Origin: Cryptomeria japonica
Lineage: Eukaryota; Streptophyta; Pinopsida; Cupressales; Cupressaceae
Reading direction: 5' to 3'
Assembly: GCF_030272615.1 (NCBI RefSeq)
Contig: NC_081408.1
Span: 335,762,793 to 335,824,792 of the forward strand
Length of the DNA: 62,000 nt
Shown: positions 10,840 through 22,157 of the stretch, one piece after another
Position numbering within the stretch: position 1 is the first letter of the stretch
How the letters are laid out: each line of letters opens with the position of its first letter
The notes under the pieces: model-generated
What the model was told of the DNA's origin: nothing
The model's input: only the letters and a program-made list of their open reading frames with translations
Database searches by the model: none
Translations under genes and position numbers: made by a program

Positions 10840-12057
10840 TGTTGGCCATTTGGTGGAATTTATTTTGTTGCATTGATGTTTTATCATTGATGCCAACACT
10901 AGTTGTTTGGATTCTTTACCAACAGCCTTCTGGTCCCGGTAGGTTGAGTGGTTTTTGGTTAACTTGGATCTATCATGATCCAGTAGGCTCTAGTATAGTC
11001 TAATGATGGAATTGGCTTGTTAATGATACTCACACTCATATTTGGTTAGTTGGTTTTGGTCTAGAGATTGGATGATATCCTTCTTGTTTAGAAGATTGGT
11101 TTCTGGATCTAGCGAGGGTTTCATCGGCTGAGCTTTTGGTGGAGATCTTTGATGAATTGGATAAGTGGTGTTGGTGCAGCTTTTGGTGGAGCTTTAGGAT
11201 GCTATTGTTGATCATGTTAGAGACTTGACGGTTGGAGATCATTGTTGAAGCATGTGGACCTATATTGGGTCCTAGTTTATCTATGTTATGGACCAACTTT
11301 AATGTAACATGTGGATAGGACCTAATAATGTATTTCTTGGATGTCTTATGTGTTGATATTATTTGTTTGGTCTAAGGCTAACATGGTTTGTAAGTATGTA
11401 ACTAGTTTATTGTCTGGTGGCTGACCTAATTGTTTATGGTCAAGGGTTTTATATATATAGATGTAAGATCTCATTCTAGATCACCATGGTTATTGTTAGA
11501 GGTCATGGTCAAGGAATGTAATGTGTGAATAATGTAATATCATTCAGGAAGAGGAGTTGGTTGATCATTGGAGATCAAATTGGGTTTATGTAAGAGGATT
11601 TAATCCTCCGATATTGAGCTTAACTAGAACTGTACTCAATCATAGGAGATGCTATCTTTTGTAGTTCAACACTTCTCTAGATTGTAATATGGATTTCTAT
11701 GTAGTTAGTGAGGTTCCTTTTGTGATGAGCAGTGCGCTCTAGGTTGTTGGCCTTCTTGTAATTGGAGGCCCCTCAATTTTAATTCACATACTTGCTGCAA
11801 AAGTATTATCTCATTATGGTTAGGCTTCCCACTGTGGTTTTTCCCTTTACGGAGTTTTCCACGTACAAATCTTGGTGTTGTGTGGATGGTATTTATTTTG
11901 TAATTATTTTTTATGCTTAATTATTTTATTTTCTATTCTAGTATTAATGTTTTAGGTTTTGGTATTAAAATTTTAAATTGCTAATGGTTCTAGTAATTTA
12001 TGACAACTGATTCACCCCCCCTCTCAGTTGTCTTTTGGTTATTTGAATTGTCTAACA
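10840..12057 (+). repeat. 3' LTR of element E
   Basis: 1218 bp from TGTTGGCC to CTAACA, homologous to 2311-3528 and, inverted, to the G LTR at 49600-50826. It includes a TATA-like tract (11450-11459), the shared GTGGTTTTTCCC module (about 11830) and the GATTCACCCCCCC motif (about 12009). Confidence 0.9.
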
Positions 12058-12784
12058 ATAACCTTCATGTTTTCTTTAGAGATGGTTGTTAGATTGAGAT
12101 TTGTGTATACTTTTGGGTGGTTTATTGATGTCTTGTGCATTTACAGGTGGGGCAAGAAACATATTTTAATCTAGGTGCATCACACCTCATTTCCCTTTCA
12201 GCATTCCTTTTCCATTTTCCCCCTTAGGTCATTAGAATAGGCTTTACAAGTGTTGGTTTGGTCCAACATTGCACTGTGATTAGAAAGGAATTTGGTCTTT
12301 TCTGGGGATTCAACCTTGTATGGGAAAGGACCACCACTTAGAGGTTGTTTCCATGTTTCACAAGGTTGTTGAGAATTAGTGTTCAACAAGAGTGCAAAAT
12401 TTCATGACAACATTTTATGACACGCTTGGTGGGACATATTTTTCAACTAATGCTAAGGATTCAATGTTGTTCTTAGTATCCTAGCCTTTGGAGTCAATTA
12501 CCAATTAAGCACTTTGTGACTCTAATGAGGAATCCAATCTCTTGTTCATGACCTCTTGTTGATTTCATGGTAATAATTCAAACAAGGGCATCTTCTAGAG
12601 GTATTTTTTAATATTGTGAACTTGTAATTTCAAATTCTAGAAGAGGAAAGGGTAGAATTTTATTATCACTAGTTAGGGGCACTCAAGCAATTACATCTAC
12701 ACCCCTTAGGTCTCATTCTACTCCCCCAAAAGACCATAACAGACTAGAACTGCAACTATCTGTATCAATAGACCATTATTTTCT
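12058..12784 (+). other. C leader, non-coding
   Basis: No recognisable LTR, primer site or gene. It is adjacent to the C gag start and so is probably leader sequence of C. Short open frames on either strand show no motif. Confidence 0.4.
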
Positions 12785-12890
12785 ATGGCTCTCCCTATAA
12801 ATCATGTTTTTGTTACCATTAATGGATGTATTCCTCTAGTTTTAGCCCAAAAGGATGATATACCAATAGTTGCTTTAAAAGTTATGCCTT
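12785..12890 (+). pseudogene. gag: C gag, N-terminal fragment
   Basis: A short open frame from ATG 12785 runs to VALKVMPLF, where element B is inserted. Across B the frame resumes with a segment starting IDESSITLVEHI at 23894, giving the normal layout of a plant gypsy Gag (retrotransposon gag domain, LEPSFKGKALQWYKGLP). Only the join across B makes this fragment identifiable. Confidence 0.7.
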
Positions 12891-12895
12891 TATTT
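12891..12895. repeat. Target-site duplication TATTT (left of B)
   Basis: TATTT here matches 23889-23893. It flanks TG...CA ends of B and lies inside the C gag frame. Confidence 0.88.
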
Positions 12896-13992
12896 TGTAA
12901 GGAAAGTACAACACAAAAAATGCCTTCCATAGTGTTAAATAAAAAGAGGAGAGAAGTAGAGATGAGTTTCAATTTTAGATTACAGTCATTAAGATGCACA
13001 TTTCCAGAATAACAGAGCATAACAAAACAAAATTCACACACATAGAAAAAAATAGAATTTACGTGCAAAAAAACCTATAGGTAAAAAACCCACCACCAAA
13101 TAAATAATCACTTGTATTATAGTAATAAGAAAATTCCATATAAGTTACAAGTCATGCTTTCTGAGGTGTACATTCAAATTCTCTATTCTGGCAACATACA
13201 AATAGATTGTGTTCAAACTCAGACTACATAGTTATAGAAGTTTATGCTGCACATTCTTTCCAACATCCAACAAAACCACCAATTTCTGACCCAGTCACCT
13301 TTAGCATTTGACCATTTGAATCGTTGCTTCTCACAACTTCTAGTCAACAAGGCAACCCTCAATTGTCCTTAGCATCCAACCATCAAAATCAATCTCTACC
13401 GACTTTTGGTCTACAAGGAAATCATCTCTAGTCACAACAGACTACTCATCTCCTCAACAAAACCAATGATTTTGCAACTGTGCAACCTACTCTTGCAACC
13501 ATTTCTTCAATCGTTTTAACTTTTGTAAAAAGAATGGTTCAATTAAGTTTCCATGGCTCTAACTATCGAATGTTATAGATTTGTTGAAAATACAATGTGT
13601 AATCTACATCAGCTTCCAAACGTGTTCCTTAAATACTTCATGAGATGGTGGGGAGAGAAATTCTCCTTGCTTCCCCACTAACCCACAATATAATCTTCAA
13701 GCCATTCTTCACCACACAGGGTGGTGGGGAAAACAATGTTTCCTTCAATACCCTACTAGCCTACAACACTATTCAAATATGCTTCTTAAAGCCATGGGGT
13801 GGCATGGAAGACTAAGTCACTTTCCCTTCTATCCTGCATTTCTTTCACATGCCCTTCTCCAGCTATGCAAAGCATGAAGGATATCAACCAACTTTGGAAC
13901 TTTTTGATAACACTTATATTTTCCACATCAAAATTCTCATTGTCATCTGATTGAGATTTCAACCAGTAAGTTTGAGACACCCATTCTCAACA
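12896..13992 (-). repeat. 3' LTR of element B (left copy)
   Basis: TGTAAGGAAAGT to CTCAACA, 1097 bp, homologous throughout to 22812-23888 (shared CAGTCATTAAGATGCA and AATAACAGAGCATAACA blocks at the start; AGACACCCATTCTC at the end). The open frames at 12785-13068 and 13786-13980 that overlap it are not genes. Confidence 0.88.
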
Positions 13993-16289
13993 TTCTTCCA
14001 CTTGATGAATAACTTACTGGTATCTCTAGAACATTCAAGGCTGAACATCAACTACAACAATAGCCAATATGACTACTCCGATCCAATTGATAAACCCACA
14101 TGATTGAAAAATAGCACTCATAACACGTGCTAAACCATCCAATCATACATACCTCAGAGGTATCAGCCATTAGTAAACACATGCCATTAGTATAACCTGC
14201 AACCACAAGCTTCATGTGCAATAAGGTTGATGAATACCAACATATCCTGAAACTCCCATTGCATGGGTACTGCTAAATCTAAAAGATCAAAGGCATACAA
14301 AGTCTACCAATCATAACAAATAGAAAATGTAACCATGTAATACCAAGGGCCATCCACAAAGATAAGAACATCATGCAAACAAAACTGCTACAAGAAACCA
14401 TAAGCTTGTAGCATTTCCTTCTACATATACCTCTAAGTGTCAATTGTGACAAGTAAGATCTCCTTTACAACCCTAAAAGAAGATCAAGCTACTCCATTTC
14501 CCATTTCAATAAATCAGCCCACTACTATTCCCTATGTTAATGAGATAAACATGCTATCCATCTCTCACAATGAATCTTCCAAAACTATCTAACTTATCTC
14601 AAGATGCACAAATTTGAAAGAAAAGAATAAAGCACCTGAGAAACTATGGGCAATACCTCTCAAGTGATAAACTACCAAGTAGACTAAGAGAAGGGAATAC
14701 AAATTCTCCTCCAAGAGCAATATCCTCATAGGTCTCTATTGAAATCATGTTCAACCAAGGTGTAGGCTCCTCAAACTTCCAACTAAAATCTCATCAAGAG
14801 TAACCATCTCAACATACATCTCTCTTCTCAAAATAACTACAACCTCACCCTAGTCTCTATGTATCCATGAGTACTAATAATTGATCAATCCATGCCAAAC
14901 TCCAAATGCATCTCTACACTCCCATGAAGTTCTCATGCACAAGACCAATGCACCCAAGACAAAGAGAACTCACCAGACCATTGTCAAAGCTCCAATCTAT
15001 AGAGTCAGCAACCCTTCATGACATCGTTATCTAACCATCCCATCCTAGGTGATCATATGCTCTGAGTTAACAAACCATAGTATCAAGAGAAATGTATCTC
15101 ACCAACCTCTAAACTAGTATCAAGAGTTCACCATGACATAATACCAACATACTCTAAACCAACATCACTTGTCAAGCATAATCCACACCCCAATCAAGAA
15201 CTCTTTGAGCCCTCAAGATGTCAACATCTTCAAATATCATGAAGATCACTATCTTCCTACAAGTGTACCCACAAATGTGAAAGACCCTTCTATTAGAATA
15301 GGATCTAAGGCATCTAAGCTAGACATTTGCACACTAATAAGATCATTCACCATCCAATGGTGAATGCACAGTCATTTCTAAAGCTCACATTGAACTGTAC
15401 TATAGAGATCTTCATGCATCATGGCATACCATCTCCCAATCTGAAAATCTTCTAGGTCCACACACAAAAGTGTACTGCCAGTCACACCAAGTGAAACCAA
15501 GATCTCCAAACTTGGAAACTACTCCATGCTACAAGACCCCATAACCAACTATCTAGGCACTCACTTATCATCCATCCTCTTATCTCAAAGAAACCACACC
15601 AATGTACAAGCAACCACACACAAGGCTAGCTAAGAAGTCTACATAAGCACTAAATCAAACCTCATGGATATAGACAACCCACTTTTGAGTTATCCCATTG
15701 CAATAGAATAAATGATTAGCCCACACAATTACATAACTTGTAGATTCAATTAGCTACATGTAAAGTCACTATTGCGTTAGCTATAGGAAAAAAGAGATCT
15801 CAAAGAGAATATTCATGTAGACAACATGACTTAAGAACTAGATGAAGCATAGATTAGAGTTGCTAATCATATCTATATTAAGCACCATAGTCTAGGAATC
15901 CACCAAGAACCATCACAAAAATGTTAAGTGACTAATCACTATCAATATCCCCATGTAGAGAAAGCATTTCACCTCCTCTCACCATGCACGAAGCATGCAT
16001 GTATAATTGCAACTATCTCATCTAGTACTAGCCCAAAGAAATAAGGCCTAGAAAAATAGCTCTTGAGTATATCCACAAGTCTCTTGGTATTCCAGAGCAC
16101 CTCCATGATCAAAACATGCTAAGATTCAACACAATTTTTCACCATTAAGAATCTCTCCAAGCAAATGACCAATGCACTCAATACAAAGACTCGCCTCTAT
16201 TGAGATGTTATGTTGCCAAGGCAATAATGCAGACACTAGCATCTCTCTGAGAAGACTTGGTGTCAAAAGCATTCTTCTTCTCCCTCTCC
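13993..16289 (-). other. B internal region of unknown content
   Basis: About 2.3 kb between the zinc knuckle and the left LTR. The + strand is CA-rich and has only short open frames. Reading the - strand from the Gag end I find no protease DSG, integrase HHCC or DDE, RT or RNase H motif. It may be decayed non-pol coding sequence. The purine-rich AGTGGAAGAATG (- strand, 13991-14002) next to the left LTR would be its polypurine tract. Confidence 0.5.
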
Positions 16290-16472
16290 TTACAATCCTT
16301 TAAAAAATGGCCATTCTACCCACAATTCCAGCATCTTGCCTTGGACTTCTTACCTGAAGACTTTCATCTCCCTTGTGACTTGGACTTAGACTTATTGTCC
16401 TTCTACTTGCCTTTTTCTATTTAATCTTCCCTACACATCTAGAGAATCCTTGACCATCTTATAATATTTCCT
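16290..16472 (-). pseudogene. gag: B gag C-terminal fragment with zinc knuckle
   Basis: On the - strand it reads KSKARCWNCG, a stop, then NGHFLKDCKERE: a CCHC knuckle (C-x2-C-x4-H-x4-C, about 16305-16345) with one stop replacing a residue. It is the C-terminal end of the Gag whose N-terminal part lies at 22158-22795, separated by element A. The stretch between the A insertion and the knuckle is frameshifted. Confidence 0.8.
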
Positions 16473-16477
16473 TCATG
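16473..16477. repeat. Target-site duplication TCATG (left of A)
   Basis: TCATG matches 22153-22157 and flanks the TG...CA ends of A inside the B gag. Confidence 0.93.
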
Positions 16478-17255
16478 TGTTGGCAAATGCATACTCCAAT
16501 GAGAAATTGTAGGTAATTGAAGGTATTGTCATTGATGGAAACCTTACAATTATATGATATCGACAAGCATTGGTACCAGAAGACTCTACACCGGCATACA
16601 GATCACTAGCACCAAAAAGGAAGATTATCGGCACCCTAGCCGACAGGAATTTTACATATATATATTTTGTATTTAATTGTAAAATCTTTTGTAAGCCGAC
16701 TTGGGAAATTGTAAAATGACTCATATATGTATGAGATCATTGTAGATCATAAAAAAAGCAAAGTATGAAAAGATAATAGCAAACCTAATATGCAAATTAT
16801 TGGATAAGGGTCTATGTATGTAACAAATCTTAAACCGGTACTGAATCTGGCATAGGCGATGCTAATTTGAAGTAGTACAAGACATTGGATTTTTATAATC
16901 CATTTTTGTAAGTTAGTGTAACTTCTTTTGTAATTGAGCAATGAGCTCTAGGCACTTGGCCTTCCTACATGTGCAGGCCCCTATTGTAAGCAGTAATATT
17001 CTCTTATTGGCTAGTAAGTGAATATTGTGGGTCACAAATCCCACCAAGGTTTTTCCCACACCGGGTTTCCTCATTAAAATATTGTGTTATGGTGTGTCTC
17101 TTATGTTGTGGTTGTTATTCTTCTTTGCTGCATTATTTTTGGTTTACCGATACATAGTTTTGATATGCTTTTCATGTTATAAGTTAAGAAAATTTGATTA
17201 CCGGTCAGATACTGATTCACCCCCCCCCCTCTCAGTATCTTTGGGAATCCTAACA
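16478..17255 (+). repeat. 5' LTR of element A
   Basis: 778 bp, TGTTGGCAAATG to CCTAACA. A TATA-like tract (16656-16667) is followed by TGTAAGCCGACTTGG. The module CCCACCAAGGTTTTTCCCAC is at 17040-17060 and GATTCACCCCCCCCC near 17214. Confidence 0.92.
16656..16667 (+). promoter_or_regulatory. TATA-like tract in A 5' LTR
   Basis: ATATATATATTT, repeated at the same place in the 3' LTR (about 21566). Likely core promoter, by position and sequence only. Confidence 0.5.
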
Positions 17256-17257
17256 AT

Positions 17258-17269
17258 TGGTACAAGAGC
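17258..17269 (+). promoter_or_regulatory. Primer binding site of A
   Basis: TGGTACAAGAGC two bases after the LTR end. It is the iMet-type site TGGTATCAGAGC with two mismatches. Confidence 0.8.
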
Positions 17270-17326
17270 CTGGTCCTCTATTTTCAAAAGCCTAACAGCT
17301 TGAGGAAGATCTTGACATTGGTAGAG

Positions 17327-18427
17327 ATGGAAAATTTGAGGAAGCAATTGGAAATAGCTCTTTCAGACTATGATGCAGAAAAGGTGAAAAATATCAAACT
17401 TGAAGATGATTTGAAGGCTGCATAGAATGTCATTCAAGGACTTCAAGAAAATCTTACTATTGCAAGAAATAAGAGAAGAGAACTTTGTTAAAAGATACAA
17501 AACAATGATAGGGAAAAAGAAACTCTCAATGATCTGGTGAATAAACTGAGACAAGAAAGCACTACAATGAAGAATGAGATGTAAGATATGACTATGAGAT
17601 TTTGTAAAGAAATTGAAGATAGAAAGAAGAATGAAGATGACTTGGTTAGAAGATTAAATGATGATGGAAATGAAAACACAAGACTTAATCATGAAAATGA
17701 TATGTTCAAGACAGATTTGATGCATGCATAGAATGACACAAATGAACTCATGAGATAGAAAGGAATCTTGGAGAGAGAACTGGCTGCTGCATATCAACAC
17801 AAGGAGAAATTCAAGAAAAGCTCAGAAGAACTTGTTGACATGCTGAAGAATCAGAAACCTAATGGTGATACAAATGACCTTGGCTTTGAAGTTGGTGAAA
17901 GTTCCCGTACTGTAAACAATCATGATCATAGCAAATCGGTAAGACAACCTAATGCTTACAAATTCAATGGGAAATGCTTTAACTGTAACAAGTATGATCA
18001 TAGAGAAAATCAGTGTAGATCTAGAAATTATCAAAACACTAATACACACACCGGTCAATTTTCTAAGTGCAACAAAATTGGTCATAATTTAGAAAATTGC
18101 AGAATGAATGTAAGATGTTATGTTTGTGGAAGATTTGGACACTTATCTAATAAATGCATAGCACAAACTGGCATAGGATATGAGAAAGCTATTTAGAAGA
18201 ATAATGTAACTTGTTATTCTTGTAACAAGATTGGACATATTGCAAAATTTTGTAGAAGGCATCACCGGCAAGGTGCTAGCTTGAAAGGTAAAGAGAAGGT
18301 TGAAGAGGTAAAGCAATAATTCTCAAAACAATGGATCAAAAAGTTAGATTAGAATGTTGATGGGAATCCTCCTCCACCGGCAGAACAGAGTATCACTCCA
18401 CCGGTAGGAGACTCTTCATCTAACTAA
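17327..18427 (+). pseudogene. A ORF1: coiled-coil, zinc-knuckle Gag-like protein
   Basis: One frame of 366 codons from ATG 17327 to TAA 18425-18427, with no frameshift but about eight in-frame stops. The N-terminal ~150 residues are Lys/Glu/Asn-rich with heptad-like spacing (LRKQLEIALSDYDAEK, LNDLVNKLRQES), predicted coiled coil. Then come four zinc-knuckle units: CFNCNKYDHRENQC, a second that lost its first Cys (FSKCNKIGHNLENC), CYVCGRFGHLSNKC and CYSCNKIGHIAKFC, between about 17975 and 18256. A Pro-rich tail follows. By analogy with Gag it would bind and package RNA. It lacks the usual copia Gag N-terminal domain, so homology to Gag is inferred from the knuckles only. Confidence 0.8.
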
Positions 18428-18732
18428 AGGAAAATATTTTGGGGGTTTAGCAACAAAATGAAAAACATGCTATTATTCCCTCGGTTGATGGTAAGAAGTT
18501 GAAATACTTCTATACCAGTAGATGAGTTATGTTGTGACTTAACCAATAGGCATTAAATGTGGTAGTTGGAGAAAATAACATTATAAAGCAAATGTTTTGG
18601 CTCCTTTTTCATTTCACTGAGCATTCAAATCTTCAAGAGCATGAAATTTCTCGAGCAAAGGCATCCTTAGCAAAGAAGCGAATCAGTTCATCCAAGAACT
18701 CATCCTAAAGGCAGATTGAGGTATTTATAATC
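18428..18732 (+). other. A inter-ORF spacer
   Basis: 305 bp between the two ORFs. No motif, promoter or splice signal that I can support. Confidence 0.4.
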
Positions 18733-21224
18733 ATGGCATCTTCATCCACTCCTAAATTTATTGCAAACCCTACTGTAATTGAAGTAATCAAGCGCCCTAC
18801 ACCCATATTCAAGCTTGTTCCTGAAATTGCAAAGAAAGATGATACCCTAGGTGCATTTTCTCAAATTCCTAAGGGAGTAGTATATGTCGAAGACCCTAGG
18901 TTATACATACATTGTCATGTAGAGGAATTAGGTGATGATGAGATCAAAAGCATGTATAGGACTATGATTTTTGATGTAGATGGTAATGTCAAGCCAAAAC
19001 ATAAGATAGTGGAAACCCTAGGTTTTACTAAAATCCTTAGTGTCCCAAATTTTCCAAAGGATATTATAAGGATTGTGCTAAGAAGGGTTCATGGGGAATT
19101 CTTTTGGTTGGATTCAATTCATAAAATCACCAAAGAAGTAGTACAGGCAGTAATAGGGTTACCTTCCACTGGTAGCAGACCTGATAGAACCAAAAGAATC
19201 TCAAATGACATAGTTATGGATTTAATCAGTGCAACATTTGACAAAAGGTCTCTAAGGGTAAATGATGTGAAGGACTTAAATATCAGATTTGTGAGTATGA
19301 TCTTAGGATACAAAGCTACACATGCAAATAGTTTGAACTTAGTTTCTAGCCTATGTATTAAAAGTGCATATGACATGGTTAACAACAATCCTAGGATAGA
19401 TGTGTGTGAATGGATCAAAGATGAAATGATAGACAATTTGGGGAAGATAAAGGGAGATAAGAAAGGAATCTTTAGATTTGGAAATTTACTTATATGTTTA
19501 ATGTTGTACATTACAAAACAAGTACCCGATATTGGTGCAAGAGATTTTGGTTTTGACATACTGGTAGGAAATCAACTATTGGGTTTACTGAACAACATGG
19601 GAGAGGACAAAGAGAAAAACATAAATAAACATTTTCAAGCACTGAAGGATTGAATGAAGACAAGGATAAGACTGTCACAAGCAATTATGGATAAATATCA
19701 AAAAGAAATTTTCTTTGTAATTAAGAAAGATGAAATATGGATGGAGGTAGTTATCCCTAGGACTATCAAAGTATATCAAAAAGATAGGGATAAAGGGAAA
19801 GGAAAGATAGGAGGTCCTCCACACCTTAAGATAACTGACAACTTACCCCCACCTCCTTTTGATACTCCACTAGTAGAATCAGTTGACACAAAACCCACTA
19901 CAGGGAGTATGGAGACTCCTTAAGAGGATACTAATCCTGAGTCTAAAATTTTGTATACCATGAATACTGATACACAAGAGGTAAATAGTATGGTAGATAA
20001 AGAAACCACTGAGGATAAGAAGGAAGATGTGGCTACTAAGTCACCGGCTACAGATGTGGAAACTAATGTTAGCATAGAGCTAGAGAAACTGGTAGAGGAC
20101 TCTACTGAGAAACAATAAGAGAAACAAGGAATGAATAGTGCAGAGGCAAATACACAAAAACCAGAAGTACATTTAGAGACTACATCTGAGAAATCAATAG
20201 TTGAGAGCACTGAAATAGAAACAGGTTGATGTTCAAGTTCAAACTGAGATAGTGCCACCAACTAGAACTAAAAAAAAAAAAACTTTTCTAATAGAAATGC
20301 ATACCCAAATAGATCCTCCTAAGAAAGAGGAAAGTAAGGTTATTACTACAACCAGTAGCGTGGAAATTATAAAAATAGTTGGACAGACATCTGGTACTTC
20401 TATAGCAGAATTTTGGCCTCCAAATGTAACAGAGGTCTTATTGGAATCAATAAAGAAACTCATATAATGTAATGCATAGGCCTATAAGACTATTGATGAT
20501 GCAATCCCCATTCTTAAATTGATAGCACCCAAGTGCATTGTGGATAAGAAAGATTCTTTAGGTCAACTAGACACATTGTCTAAATACATCACAGGCAACA
20601 CCTTGACAATTGATCAAATAAATGAGGATACATTTAAGGAGAAAATTAATAAAGATAAAGAGAAATTATTTGATGTAACAATAAAGAAGTGAATGGGCCA
20701 CATTGGCACACTTTTACTGGCACTAAACAAAACAATAAAGGAGTTCAAGGAAAACTATAGAGATACATGCAAGACAAATGTTCTGACAATAGATATAACA
20801 CAAGGAAATAGGAAAGGTACAAAAAGAAATTGAAAATATAGCCGATAACCTCATTGGTTCATCTAAACCATTATCAGTTACAGAACAGAAGATACACAGT
20901 CTTGAAGAAAAACTTGAGAAATTTGAAAACGAGAAAGACAAAATAAAAAGGAAGGCAAAAGACCTTAAATACAAAATCAGCCCTAAATTGGAGTACCTCA
21001 TCTCTTTGAGTAAAGAAATCTCTAAGGCACTTGCTCAAAGACAAAAGACATCAGAGGAACAAATGCATCACCTCACCAGTACTATTCAAAGAATAGAGGC
21101 TACACTAAAAGACAGTGAAAAATCCACTGAGAGTCTAAATTTGGTATTAGCAGAAATCCTTCAGATTGTAACACATAGGTTACAAGGATCTAGGGAAGAA
21201 ACACACTCCATTGACAACAAATGA
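18733..21224 (+). pseudogene. A ORF2: large protein of unknown function
   Basis: ATG 18733 opens a clean 306-codon stretch. The same frame continues past stops at 19651, 19921 and 20116; a +1 shift near 20225 and another near 20805 lead to the final stop at 21222-21224, so the original was about 830 residues. Residues 1-300 look globular (FFWLDSIHKITKEVVQAVIG, ILGYKATHANSLNLVSS, a hydrophobic LLICLMLYITKQV). Then a Pro-rich linker, an acidic Thr/Glu-rich region, and a C-terminal coiled coil (SLEEKLEKFENEKDKIKRKA). From memory the globular part resembles the 'putative plant transposon protein' family carried by other plant LTR elements; not verified. No catalytic motif is seen. Confidence 0.7.
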
Positions 21225-21387
21225 CAACCTTTGTCATTGATGTCAAAGGGGGAGTAGTGGAGATGAGAAAAATGGACATCATCTGCTCAGGGGGAGTACT
21301 CATTTTTGGTAAGACAATTTTGGCAAACCATTTTTGGATTTTTGGATTTTTCTCATGAGTGTTGCCATCAATGCAAAAGGGGGAGAC
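21225..21387 (+). other. A 3' untranslated region and polypurine tracts
   Basis: Three G-rich purine tracts: CAAAGGGGGAG (21243), CAGGGGGAG (21287) and GCAAAAGGGGGAGA (21373-21386). The last abuts the 3' LTR and is the likely polypurine tract. Confidence 0.75.
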
Positions 21388-22152
21388 TATTGGAAAATTC
21401 ACACTCAAATGAGAAATTGTAGGTAATTGAAGGTATTTTCATTGATGGAAACCTTACAATTATATGATACCAACAAGCACCAGCACCGACAGACTCTACA
21501 CCGACATACAGATCACTGACACCGAAAAGGAAGATTACCGGCACCCTAGCTGACAAGAATTTTACATATATATATTTTGTATTTAATTGTAAAATATTTT
21601 GTAAGCCGACTTGGTGAATTGTAAAATGACTCATATATGTATGAGATCATTAAAAAAGCAAAGTATGAAAAGATAATAGTAGACCTAATATGTGAATTAT
21701 TGGATAAGGGTTTATGTATGTAATAGAGCTTAAACCGGTACTGAATCTGGCATAGAAGATGCTAATATGAAGCAGTACAAGACAATGGATTTGTATAATC
21801 CATTTTAGTAAGTCAGTGTGACTTCTTTTGTAATAAAGTAGTGAGCTTTAGGCACTTGGCCTTCCTGCATGTGCAGACCCCTATTGTAAGCAGTAATATT
21901 CTCTTATTGGCCAGTAAGTGAATATTGTGGGTCATAAATCCCACCAAAGTTTTTCCCACATTGGGTTTCCTCGTTAAAATATTGTGTTATGGTGTGTCTC
22001 TTATGTTGTGGTTGTTAATCTTCTTTGCTGCATTTTTTTTGGCTTACCAGTACATATTTTTGATATGCTTTTCATGTTATAAGTTAAGAAAATTTGATTA
22101 CCAGTCAGATACTGATTCACCTCCCCTCTCAGTATCTTTGGGAATCCTAACA
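21388..22152 (+). repeat. 3' LTR of element A
   Basis: 765 bp, homologous along its length to 16478-17255. The first bases are TATTGG where the 5' copy has TGTTGG. It ends CCTAACA before TCATG. Confidence 0.92.
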
Positions 22153-22157
22153 TCATG
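22153..22157. repeat. Target-site duplication TCATG (right of A)
   Basis: Second copy of TCATG (see 16473-16477). Confidence 0.93.

Larger units (their letters stand above)
2311..12057 (+). mobile_element. Element E: Ty1/copia retrotransposon, split by two solo LTRs
   Basis: LTRs at about 2311-3528 and 10840-12057, an iMet-type primer site at 3531 and a polypurine tract at 10826-10838 frame a gag-protease-integrase-RT-RNase H coding region in copia order. Two solo LTRs, S1 and S2, interrupt gag and the RT-RNase H region, each with its own 5-bp target duplication. The LTRs differ at many positions, so this is an old insertion. ATAAC (12058-12062) would be the right target duplication, but no matching copy is visible at the poorly defined left edge. 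Coding is ruined by stops and frameshifts. Confidence 0.88.
16478..22152 (+). mobile_element. Element A: non-autonomous LTR retrotransposon encoding two proteins
   Basis: 5675 bp with LTRs 16478-17255 and 21388-22152, exact TCATG duplications, a near-consensus iMet primer site (17258-17269) and a polypurine tract (21373-21386). The 4.1-kb internal region carries two protein genes: a coiled-coil zinc-knuckle protein (17327-18427) and a longer unknown protein (18733-21224). I find no protease, integrase, RT or RNase H on either strand, so it must have moved using enzymes of another element. The close LTR match and unshifted ORF1 frame make it one of the younger insertions. It sits inside the gag of B, which sits inside the gag of C. 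Confidence 0.9.

Noticed and set aside
2306-12062. Target duplication for E
   Set aside because: ATAAC lies after the 3' LTR, but no copy exists next to the 5' LTR, whose first bases are altered, so no duplication is claimed.
13993-16289. Possible host gene inside B
   Set aside because: No long open frame, no splice-consistent exons, and flanked directly by B gag and the B LTR.
19119-19559. 146-codon open frame on the - strand
   Set aside because: Antisense shadow of A ORF2; no motif and the + strand has the coherent protein.
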